From HGM04593 sp045636545 (GTDB lineage Bacteria > Bacteroidota > Bacteroidia > Bacteroidales > Bacteroidaceae): a stretch of 33,415 bases of DNA. Where the stretch lies: positions 1-33,415 of the forward strand of contig JAZTXR010000060.1 in assembly GCA_045636545.1 (NCBI GenBank), given 5' to 3'. A model generated the notes under the pieces. The model saw only the letters and a program-made list of their open reading frames with translations. It had not been told where the DNA came from and searched no databases. Made by a program: the position numbers and the translations under genes. Positions 24,901 to 31,005 of this stretch are shown one piece after another. How positions within the stretch are numbered: position 1 is the stretch's first letter; each line of letters starts with the position of its first letter.

Positions 24901-26805
24901 TCTGGAAAAATGATTGTAAAATCCCTTTGTTCCTTGGATAATGACGAGCCTCAATTGTATTTCAATAAAATTAAGGTAGAGAATGAGAATACTTTAGTTG
25001 AAGCAGTTGATAGTATTGAAAATCTACATCCGGCTATTCACAACTTCTTGAGCAAGATTGCCCCTTTCGATACATTGAGGTTGCTTTATCTTCCAATATT
25101 GGCTAAATTGCAGATATTGGAGAAGGTACAGACGGGTGGTTTGCAACTTACCGATTTGAAGCGTGGCATTAAGGAGTTCCGTTATCTTTCCAATATGATG
25201 AACAAGGAGAATTTGAATATAATTGTCTCGAACTTCTTTTTGAAGGTTGGTGATATCCTTTATTATAAAAATTCTCAATTTATAAAAAATGAGGTCCTTT
25301 TCAATGAATTATATGCGGATTACTTTTTTGAAAAAAAGGATTCTGATGTTGATGCTTCTCATTTAGTTTGTAAGCAGCAGACACGTGATGCCTATTATTT
25401 TTATTTGTTTGCATTGAGAGTGTTGCTGTATGGAAAAGATAGAGGGGAGTGTACATTGAAGGGAATAATAGCTTCACTTAAAAAATGGAGGGAGAACGGT
25501 TATGGGAATTGGGACGAAGGTAAATTTCATTTGCTGGCAATAGTACTGACAAACCTTGGTGATGAAATTTTGGCAGAGATAGACAGCGCAGAGATTTATT
25601 GCGATGGATTGCTCAGTTTCCTGTTCAATTTTGTGGAACATAGAGAGACAAAAAAAGATAGTATTATAGAAGTCCTATCAGAGATGTTCTATGACAGTCC
25701 TGTATCGATTTATGAAAGTAATAGACTGATAAAAGTCGTGTCATATTATCTTCTTGCCTATATGTGTTTTAAGAAAGGTACTTCAAACAGTATGGCCAGT
25801 TTCCAGTGTTATCGAATATTGATGCTGCTTAAATATAATATGCCGAAACTTGATACTCTAACCAAAAGAAGTATGCTTGAAAAAGTTGCAAGGTATTTTA
25901 CCGGGCATTCAATTCAGGAAAAGCGAACCTCGTTCAAAGAGGCACATTTTGAGGATATTACAAATTGGATGCGGATATTTGATGCTGATGAATTGGTTAC
26001 ATATAATTCTATGGAGTTGTTGGACTGCCGTAATCTATTGTACGATGAATCGCAAGAGGCTATCTTGATGTATTTGGGTATCAAACTGAATGCGGTCAAC
26101 ACAAGACAAATGGTGGCTGAATTCCAGAAGATATTCGGAAAAATAAGATATGATAATTTCAGCAGTGTATTGAACCGCATAAAATGGCTGAAGTTTATGT
26201 CTGAGGTTAATATAAAGGAGGTTCAATTGATTGTTGACATTGCGGATAATTTACCATTCTTGGATGTTTGTAAAAGAATTCAAAAGCAAATTGATAATCT
26301 TGACAAGGCTTTTGATTATAAAAATAAACGTGATAAAATATGTGCTCTCTTGTATGACACGATTGAAAAATTGTATGAGGCCATATCATTGATAAAATTG
26401 TATGGTGAGAATTATGCTTTAACCAATTATTATGTTGCAGATATATATCATAGAATGATGTGTGTGTTGGAGTGGAAACGGATACTATTACACAAATGGC
26501 CTTTCTTAAAGGATACTTACGGACGTATTGACGGCGTCTATTCCGCTGATGTCTTTGAGTTGATAAGTTGGACAAACGTAAGTCGGTATTATTACAAAGC
26601 AAAGGAAATGCACGAAGAAGGAAGAACCTATAAGGATATGATTAATCGTTCCTGTTTCCTGAATGATGAATTCAGTGACCAAAGATTGCATTTTATTACA
26701 GCTCATGAGAGAAGAATGGTTTCGGATAATGATTTCTGTGATTATTTGAAGCATATAAATGCAAATATATTTGATGACTGTTCCCTTTTTGACGGATTTG
26801 TTTAA
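21934..26805 (+). CDS. Giant membrane KAP-like NTPase with helical/TPR tail
   Basis: A 1,623-residue protein I cannot name. An N-terminal FIGRTKICERLKDLL segment precedes Walker A GNRGVGKTT (K74). About seven hydrophobic segments follow (about 95-110, 117-140, 177-197, 205-227, 318-343, 365-382, 410-430), with a soluble piece between (about 277-312). Walker B is VLIFDELDKLE (D519, E520). A sensor-1-like strand (FIFVAGRE, about 571-578) and a sensor-2-like ASKGAPKKMVNLFE (about 682-695) complete the fold. Membrane helices inserted between Walker A and B are a mark of KAP NTPases such as PifA, which excludes phage. The remaining 900 residues are helical with TPR-like pairs (about 889-970). The start is uncertain, with ATGs also at codons 9, 11 and 15. 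It is AT-rich like rdrA and rdrB and has no clear promoter of its own. A defence role is inferred from fold and location only. Confidence 0.7.
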   Translation: MKEKGKKTMHMTHDMNRGLYIGLSNFKFRHTTDDFSGFIGRTKICERLKDLLLGTNCNKDSGAYLITGNRGVGKTTFVNKIKSEIENTGSWDWFMPPLFVLIGVLFFNLVHKIPDVLPFVSSICKTLFFCLLFTTFISAIRLTYKSLYRKAGWYRCLKEFLAVSVFMKHIKSKGRLFYILHLSALASFFTWFSILAYSWWGINYMHIYIALLYVGVYAFYAACVSYIANCSKRESLNILKMPLNDIILLIKCIVVGFFENLYSKLKTYIYKFAVEPKRIFIKINLGHDNLKVIDVLRLISHYIYVEYRNYLYSGKRYIFRLFLILFVAFVITKVVTITGAMACILNYSNSCFSCPDIDCVVDFYNYVYVLVIEYVSYLFNSAIDLSVAINNNIFSPDIEDWIHRPDECFFTFYEFVLFLSIVLIYKLFTYIPYLRLIPTPFSYLKELHDLVTSISSSIKREEGVEVRVPLRNRSISLNKKIEKNYPMSDARDIEKRLIDIVDKISRTKFHRIGFVLIFDELDKLESSFSEKQEDFIKSDTFSPDSIRKRREAVYTLLSGLKYLLTTMKSKFIFVAGRELYEAFRADASDRSHYLSSIFNDVIVVPSFMTDTADDRKHDIFSLTEQYVCSCLIPEMYATGELYLDNYRRYLEKTLDSNLENRELVIQKTVIELYNFIVYLTYASKGAPKKMVNLFERHIINRRQMEQKYNADKLGRSIKVETVNGDFFLSFDYYDMYMFALMSRIVLPVVYRFDRGQKHKYGDKLLVTSMFFLDHLYKFHRNSFSWRALEASPEIIDVNKVPELREHINDMLHYISQNDLKNISSGLYDFRFYKKIALEVSFLTRVSEIASAFFNFTLDETYSVKKYYQRKLEKIRKEYVSDNIPATNTIEELASIHLTLGELYLYEEEVADAIVEFDMAVSILYTIKPQEMTSEHIVLLMKAMLSIGVAYEKQNQNDRALLVYVECVKFLIASKNTDINNFGLITKESSSGKMIVKSLCSLDNDEPQLYFNKIKVENENTLVEAVDSIENLHPAIHNFLSKIAPFDTLRLLYLPILAKLQILEKVQTGGLQLTDLKRGIKEFRYLSNMMNKENLNIIVSNFFLKVGDILYYKNSQFIKNEVLFNELYADYFFEKKDSDVDASHLVCKQQTRDAYYFYLFALRVLLYGKDRGECTLKGIIASLKKWRENGYGNWDEGKFHLLAIVLTNLGDEILAEIDSAEIYCDGLLSFLFNFVEHRETKKDSIIEVLSEMFYDSPVSIYESNRLIKVVSYYLLAYMCFKKGTSNSMASFQCYRILMLLKYNMPKLDTLTKRSMLEKVARYFTGHSIQEKRTSFKEAHFEDITNWMRIFDADELVTYNSMELLDCRNLLYDESQEAILMYLGIKLNAVNTRQMVAEFQKIFGKIRYDNFSSVLNRIKWLKFMSEVNIKEVQLIVDIADNLPFLDVCKRIQKQIDNLDKAFDYKNKRDKICALLYDTIEKLYEAISLIKLYGENYALTNYYVADIYHRMMCVLEWKRILLHKWPFLKDTYGRIDGVYSADVFELISWTNVSRYYYKAKEMHEEGRTYKDMINRSCFLNDEFSDQRLHFITAHERRMVSDNDFCDYLKHINANIFDDCSLFDGFV

Positions 26806-26875
26806 TGGAATTGATTCTCTTCCGGATTCTGAAAGAAGTGAAAAACCATAACGATAACCGGTTGGTAACTTGCGT

Positions 26876-26904
26876 GCCCCGTCTTGTCAATGATAAGATG
26901 GGGC
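26876..26904. repeat. Hairpin immediately upstream of the intron fragment
   Basis: GCCCCGTCTT (26876-26885) pairs with AAGATGGGGC (26895-26904), 10 bp with one G-T wobble and a 9-nt loop. It has no T tract and abuts the group II intron-like sequence. It could be a terminator stem used as an insertion site, or part of the older element. Confidence 0.5.
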
Positions 26905-26905
26905 C

Positions 26906-27095
26906 GTGATAGTACGCCCAGCAAGGGCATGTTCTGATGGGTGAATGTCCCTAATGTGTCCCAATGGCTGGAAGCATATAGCCAAAGGCAATGGTGTACA
27001 TCGTGAGTTGGAATCTGAAGGAAGCCGGTGGCATAAGTCTGGCCTGGCGGACGGAAACCGCATGCAAGGTCTGTATGTAAGTTTGAGCGCCTGCA
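26906..27095 (+). mobile_element. Group II intron 5' fragment (domain I part)
   Basis: The sequence resembles the 5' part of a bacterial group II intron RNA. It starts near GTGATAGTACGCCCAGC, continues with GGGTGAATGTCCC and TCGTGAGTTGGAATCTGAAG, and ends near GACGGAAACCGCATGCAAGG. These are typical domain I blocks around the epsilon-prime and exon-binding region. No reverse transcriptase frame and no domain V (GAGC..AGC...GUUC type) follow: the sequence stops at an IS66 remnant near 27095. The copy must therefore be dead. Identification is by recalled sequence pattern. Confidence 0.65.
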
Positions 27096-27096
27096 T

Positions 27097-27655
27097 TATG
27101 GGTTTTGATTTCTCCTGACGTTCCTGCTTTTTTCGAAGGGCGGTAGATTCACTACCGTCACAGTCATGTTCTATACTGTAGAGAAGCTATATCTCTTTCA
27201 GTGCATGCTATGCCATTTCTCTGTTCTCTTTTATCGCCTGTTCAAAATGGCGGCGTATATGAGCCATGCAGTTGACTATGTGTACGTCCTTCGGGTCTTG
27301 AAGGCTGATTCGTAGCCGTCAAAACCGTCATATTGGAAAAAACCGTAAAAGCCTTCTGTGAGTTTCTCTATTACCGTACCGCTTCTCGAACCGTTGTTCC
27401 CGGAAGAGATTCGGCTACCTTGTCGCGGGCTTCCATGATTCTGGAAGCATTTTCCGGCAGCTGTCCGCTGAATAGGTCGGGCATGTTGGGTCGTATGTTG
27501 CCGGTTCCAACGATTTGCGGCCGAAGAGTTGACGGTTGAGCCAGGCGACCTGTGCCGTAAGTTCATCAATGCTTTTCTAGCGGGAACGGTTTGTGGCGGA
27601 CAATGAGGAAACGGTACTGTTTAGCATCTCTATAGTCTTTATCAAAATATATTGG
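27097..27655 (-). pseudogene. IS66-family transposase remnant
   Basis: Pieces of an IS66 TnpC-type transposase can be read on the minus strand in several frames. From 27570 down come IDELTAQVAWLNRQLFGRKS (N-terminal part), then after an internal loss EKLTEGFYGFFQYDGFDGYE (catalytic-domain part, to about 27290). After a frameshift comes DVHIVNCMAHIRRHFEQAIK, and finally, past stop codons, LLYSIEHD and KKQERQEKSKPIMQ (to about 27097). Most of the central domain is missing, with at least two frameshifts and two in-frame stops. It ends exactly where the group II intron fragment begins. Confidence 0.75.
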
Positions 27656-28335
27656 TGTCCGATAATACTTTTTTCAAATAAATAAAATTAGGGCTGATTC
27701 CATTTGCAGGTTTAAGCCCTTTTTGGTTATTGGGGTTTTGCAACAAACTGTATAATAACCATGGGCAAAAGTACACATTTCTTCGGACAGCCGGTATACG
27801 GTCAGCTAATAAAGTTGTTAGACAAGTCAAAAATCTTCAATTCAGCCGCAACCATGGCGGTGAAAGGTACGTGAAAAGCTTTGATGGGTTCACACATCTT
27901 CTTACTATGCTATATGCACCCGGAAACAATCGTGGATATTTATCGTCGTCGTTGGCAAATTGAATCACTTTTCAAGCAGATCAAGCAGAATTTTCCTTTG
28001 AGGTATTTCTATGGAGAGAGTTCAAACGCAATCAAGATTCAGATATGGGTGACACTCATAGCAAATATGCTATTATCGCTGCTGCAAAGCTCTCTTGAGG
28101 GAAAATGGAGCTTTTCGGGGCTGGCAACGATGGTGAGAATAGTACTGATGTACTACCTCAACATAAAAACATTCTTTAATAAACCGGATGAAGATCTTAG
28201 ACTAATGCTTTTAGAAGCTTCTGAACCACCTCCAGAGGAGATGTAAAAACTATTAAGGAGGCTTGTCTAAAACAAAAAGACTCCCAACTTCTCTATTTCA
28301 GTAAGTTGGGAGAGAATGATAGTGTTTAGCGGACA
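27656..28335 (+). mobile_element. Internally deleted IS4-family element
   Basis: Ends TGTCCGATAATAC (27656-27668) and, inverted, TGTCCGCTAAACAC (28335-28322) form imperfect terminal repeats. AT-rich flanks (ATATATT and AATATT) lie on the two sides. Inside is a broken transposase of the IS4/DUF4372 type on the plus strand. A minus-strand-oriented hairpin, CTCCCAACTT/AAGTTGGGAG (28281-28290 with 28303-28312), sits near the right end. At about 680 bp it is far shorter than an intact element, so it could move only if a full transposase acted on it in trans. Confidence 0.65.
27760..28246 (+). pseudogene. IS4/DUF4372 transposase with frameshift and internal deletion
   Basis: Translation from 27760 gives MGKSTHFFGQPVYGQLIKLL, the usual start of DUF4372-type IS4 transposases. 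A frameshift moves the match to another frame (FSRNHGGERYVKSFDGFTHL). The middle, including the first catalytic aspartates, is absent. The C-terminal part resumes near 27908 with PETIVDIYRRRWQIESLFKQ, the family Y-R-E-K signature carrying the catalytic glutamate, and ends at a stop at 28246. The protein cannot be active. Confidence 0.8.
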
Positions 28336-28417
28336 GTAATATTTTCAAATATTCAATTCTCGCGAAGTAAAAAACACTTTTGGGTCACTCTCACTTTCTT
28401 GTTTGCTTCTATGTGAG

Positions 28418-28460
28418 CACAACGATGCCGAGTCAAAACTTTCGACTCGGCATCGTTGTG
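28418..28460. terminator. Perfect 17-bp hairpin downstream of rlmI
   Basis: Bases 28418-28434 (ending GATGCCGAGTC) and 28444-28460 (starting GACTCGGCATC) are perfect inverted repeats with a 9-nt loop. No T tract follows on either strand, so termination of the rlmI operon is probable but unproven. It lies 90 nt past the rlmI stop. Confidence 0.5.
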
Positions 28461-28485
28461 TAGCGTTTGGTTATAATCCTTACTA

Positions 28486-28592
28486 CACGTACAGCACCAG
28501 ACCCTTGAGGTATTCGCCCTCCGGGGTAACAGGATGATGTATGCTCCCGTTTATTCCACGTACAGCACCAGACCCTTGAGGTATTCGCCCTC
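28486..28592 (-). repeat. rlmI: Direct repeat of the rlmI 3' end
   Basis: The last codons of rlmI at 28557-28592 are repeated exactly over 36 nt at 28486-28521, 71 nt downstream. The second copy still reads PEGEYLKGLVLYV before a stop. It is preceded by IHHPVT, similar to but not the same as the DHPVSIYH of the true gene. It therefore looks like the end of a second, diverged rlmI allele rather than a simple tandem duplication. Confidence 0.8.
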
Positions 28593-29732
28593 TGGGTGGT
28601 AGATGCTCACGGGGTGGTCGGCGGGCTGGGTGAGCTGGTGCAGGATGCGCACGTTGCGCTTTGCCATTGCCGCTGCGGTGAACACTGCTGTGCGGAAATT
28701 CTCCTTGCTCACCACCTGTGAACATGAGAAGGTGAAGAGTATGCCGCCTGGCTGTATTTTCTCTATCGCCTTTGCGTTTAGTCGGCGGTAGCCTATGAGG
28801 GCGTTGCGCAGGCTGTCGCGGTGCTTGGCGAATGCCGGTGGGTCGAGGATTATGAGGTTATAGTTGTTGCCCATGCGCTCAAGGAAGTCGAAAGCATCCT
28901 CTGCATACGCCGTGTGGCGTGTGTCGCCGGGGAAGTTTATTTCCACGTTGGCATTGGTGAGGTCTATGGCCTTTGACGAACTGTCGACCGAGTGTACTAT
29001 CTCGGCGCCGCCGCGCAGGGCGTAGATTGAGAAACCGCCGGTGTAGCAGAACATGTTCAGGAGCTTGCGCCCTTTGGCATACTTCTCCAGCAGTGAGCGG
29101 TTCTCGCGCTGGTCGACAAAGAAGCCTGTCTTCTGTCCGCGCAGCCAGTCGATGTGGAACTTGAGCCCATACTCGGTTGAAATGTTGCCGGCATTGCCAC
29201 CCAGGATGTAGCCGTTGTCCTTGTTTATGTCGGCCTTGTAGGGGAGGGTGGTGTCCGATTTGTAGTAGATGTTCTTCAGTCTGTCGCCCAGTACCTCCTG
29301 CATTGCCTTTGCAATCTCCATGCGGCACACGTGCATTCCCACGCTGTGGGCCTGCATGACGGCTGTGTCGCCATATATGTCGACGACGAGGCCGGGGAGG
29401 TTGTCGCCCTCGCCGTGTACAAGGCGATAGGTGTTGTTGTCCTCGCGTGACGATATTCCGGTACGTTCGCGCAGGTCGAATGCCGTCGCTATGCGGCGGT
29501 GCCAGAACGCCTGGTCCACGGGCTCGTCGTTGAAGGTGAGCACGCGAACGGCTATGCTGCCCACCTGCACGTGTCCGCGGGCTATGAATTTATGGTCGTT
29601 GGTGTACACGGTCACAACATCGCCCTCCTCGGGCTTGCCTTCGATGCGCTGTATTGCGCCCGAGAATATCCAGGGATGGAAGCGTTGCAGTGACTCTTCT
29701 TTGCCACGTTTCAGTATTACGGCTTTTTCCAT
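28551..29732 (-). CDS. rlmI: 23S rRNA m5C methyltransferase RlmI-like
   Basis: A 393-residue class I SAM-dependent RNA methyltransferase. An N-terminal PUA domain (about 1-80, HPWIFSGAIQRIEG) is followed by an EEHEI-like middle and a Rossmann domain with SAM motif LLNMFCYTGGFSIYALRGGA (about 224-243). The DPPAF motif (297-301) and a catalytic-type cysteine C337 in FSCSQ complete it. The E. coli relative makes m5C1962 of 23S rRNA; exact target identity is assumed. It starts 6 nt after the exonuclease stop and is the last gene of a three-gene operon. Its end is followed by a second partial copy of its own 3' end. Confidence 0.88.
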   Translation of the reverse strand: MEKAVILKRGKEESLQRFHPWIFSGAIQRIEGKPEEGDVVTVYTNDHKFIARGHVQVGSIAVRVLTFNDEPVDQAFWHRRIATAFDLRERTGISSREDNNTYRLVHGEGDNLPGLVVDIYGDTAVMQAHSVGMHVCRMEIAKAMQEVLGDRLKNIYYKSDTTLPYKADINKDNGYILGGNAGNISTEYGLKFHIDWLRGQKTGFFVDQRENRSLLEKYAKGRKLLNMFCYTGGFSIYALRGGAEIVHSVDSSSKAIDLTNANVEINFPGDTRHTAYAEDAFDFLERMGNNYNLIILDPPAFAKHRDSLRNALIGYRRLNAKAIEKIQPGGILFTFSCSQVVSKENFRTAVFTAAAMAKRNVRILHQLTQPADHPVSIYHPEGEYLKGLVLYVE

Positions 29733-29738
29733 ATTCGC

Positions 29739-30314
29739 TCAATTGTTTTTTAGTTCGTTATATATCTTCAGGCACGCCCATGCATCGGTGGCGGCATATA
29801 GCTTCTGCTTGTCGGTGAGCACGTCATTCTCCCAGTTGCTCAGCTGCTGGCTCTTTGAAATGCGTTGGCCGAACATTATTGCAAATATCTTCTGCAGGCT
29901 CTTCTCCTCAATGCCGAACTTCTCCACCTCGTTCTGCAGGTCGATGAAGCTGCCGGCCTTGAACCTGCGGCGTTTGCAGAGCGCCTGGTAATCGTCATGC
30001 AGCGAGAGGCCAATCTTGGCTATCCCCCTGTTCTCCAGGAAAGCGACCAGCGAGTCGGGCATTCCGGTGCGGTTCAGACGTATGAGGAAACAGGTGTCGG
30101 CTGTCGACAGCTGTATGAGCGACACATCGTGCTGCACTCCCTTGCGGAACGAGGGACGTGTCTCGGTGTCAATGCCCACGGCACTCTCCTGTGACAGAGC
30201 CTTGACGGCCTGGTCAACGGCTGCCGCCGTGTCAATGGTTATTATGCGCCCATCGAATGCAATGGTGGGCATGGTGCTTATTTCGGTCTTCTCAATTCGT
30301 GCTTTATAGCTCAT
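29739..30314 (-). CDS. 3'-5' exonuclease, RNase D-like DEDDy family
   Basis: A 191-residue single-domain exonuclease with all DEDDy residues: D49 and E51 in GIDTET, D107 in LHDDYQAL, and Y173 with D177 in YAATDAWACLKIY. It lacks the HRDC domains of true RNase D, so DNA or RNA substrates are both possible. The start MSYKARIEKTEI at 30314 is chosen over an upstream in-frame ATG because it overlaps the DUF5063 stop by 11 nt, the usual sign of translational coupling, and gives the family's normal length. It sits between DUF5063 and rlmI in one operon. Confidence 0.88.
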   Translation of the reverse strand: MSYKARIEKTEISTMPTIAFDGRIITIDTAAAVDQAVKALSQESAVGIDTETRPSFRKGVQHDVSLIQLSTADTCFLIRLNRTGMPDSLVAFLENRGIAKIGLSLHDDYQALCKRRRFKAGSFIDLQNEVEKFGIEEKSLQKIFAIMFGQRISKSQQLSNWENDVLTDKQKLYAATDAWACLKIYNELKNN

Positions 30315-30855
30315 TTCCCTCTTCTTCCTCGTCATCAAGTGATGTGTTGTATCTGATGTCGTGCAATGCACGCAATGTGTTTGTGAGTGTCTGCCCCCAG
30401 TACTGGCGGAAGTGCCCGTTGCACTCTATTATGGCATCGTGCATCGTCTCGTTGATGCCAAGCTGGAACAGGCACACAAAGTTCTTTATGTCCTGATAGA
30501 TGTCGGCAATGTCCTCCGATATGCTCTTGGTGATGGGCGTGTCGCTGTACTTCATGTCGCTCACAAAGACATCGAGGTATGCATCCTTGTCGGCGAGCAG
30601 GTCGAATATCGTCATGCGCACCACCTCATAGCTGTCCTCCGATACAAAGTCCTCCAAATCGTCCTCGCCCGTCCTCTCCTCGTCGGGCAGCATCTGCGCC
30701 TTTATGTAGAGCAACGGCAGCAGCTTGAGCAGCGTGTCGACAAAATCCTTGCGGCTGTGTTCGTTGCTGCGCTCTATGTAGGCGCAGAACTCCGCTGCGA
30801 CGGTCACAAACTCAACCGTGTTGCGCGAAAAAACTATATCCTCTGTTCCGTTCAT
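30304..30855 (-). CDS. DUF5063 domain protein
   Basis: A 183-residue, mainly helical, acidic cytosolic protein matching the Bacteroidota family DUF5063 (NTVEFVTVAAEFCAYIERS near the start, HDAIIECNGHFRQYWGQTL near the end). Function is unknown. It is the first gene of the operon with the exonuclease and rlmI, and is divergent from ftsK. The acidic tail (LDDEEEEGNEL) overlaps the exonuclease start. Confidence 0.8.
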   Translation of the reverse strand: MNGTEDIVFSRNTVEFVTVAAEFCAYIERSNEHSRKDFVDTLLKLLPLLYIKAQMLPDEERTGEDDLEDFVSEDSYEVVRMTIFDLLADKDAYLDVFVSDMKYSDTPITKSISEDIADIYQDIKNFVCLFQLGINETMHDAIIECNGHFRQYWGQTLTNTLRALHDIRYNTSLDDEEEEGNEL

Positions 30856-30881
30856 ATTTCCCTTGTATTGTCATTTTGCCG

Positions 30882-30889
30882 CGAAGTTA
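30882..30889 (-). promoter_or_regulatory. -7 element of the DUF5063 operon
   Basis: Reads TAACTTCG on the minus strand, one base from TAnnTTTG, 26 nt before the DUF5063 ATG; a T-rich run lies upstream of it. Confidence 0.45.
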
Positions 30890-30934
30890 CAAAAAAATAG
30901 CGGAGGAGTGGATAAATGGTATTTGTTTTTTTTG

Positions 30935-30942
30935 TATCTTCG
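30935..30942 (+). promoter_or_regulatory. -7 element of the ftsK promoter
   Basis: TATCTTCG on the plus strand, the same variant seen before glyA, 63 nt before the ftsK ATG. No clear -33 TTTG at the normal distance. Confidence 0.45.
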
Positions 30943-31005
30943 CATCTAACTGTGGCCGGGTGTGCCACTTTTTGAATTTTTGGAAGCAGAAACACAGCAG
31001 AATAT

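Noticed and set aside
30315..30371. N-terminal extension of the 3'-5' exonuclease
   Set aside because: It would lie within the DUF5063 coding region; the ATG at 30314 gives the usual length and a short coupling overlap.
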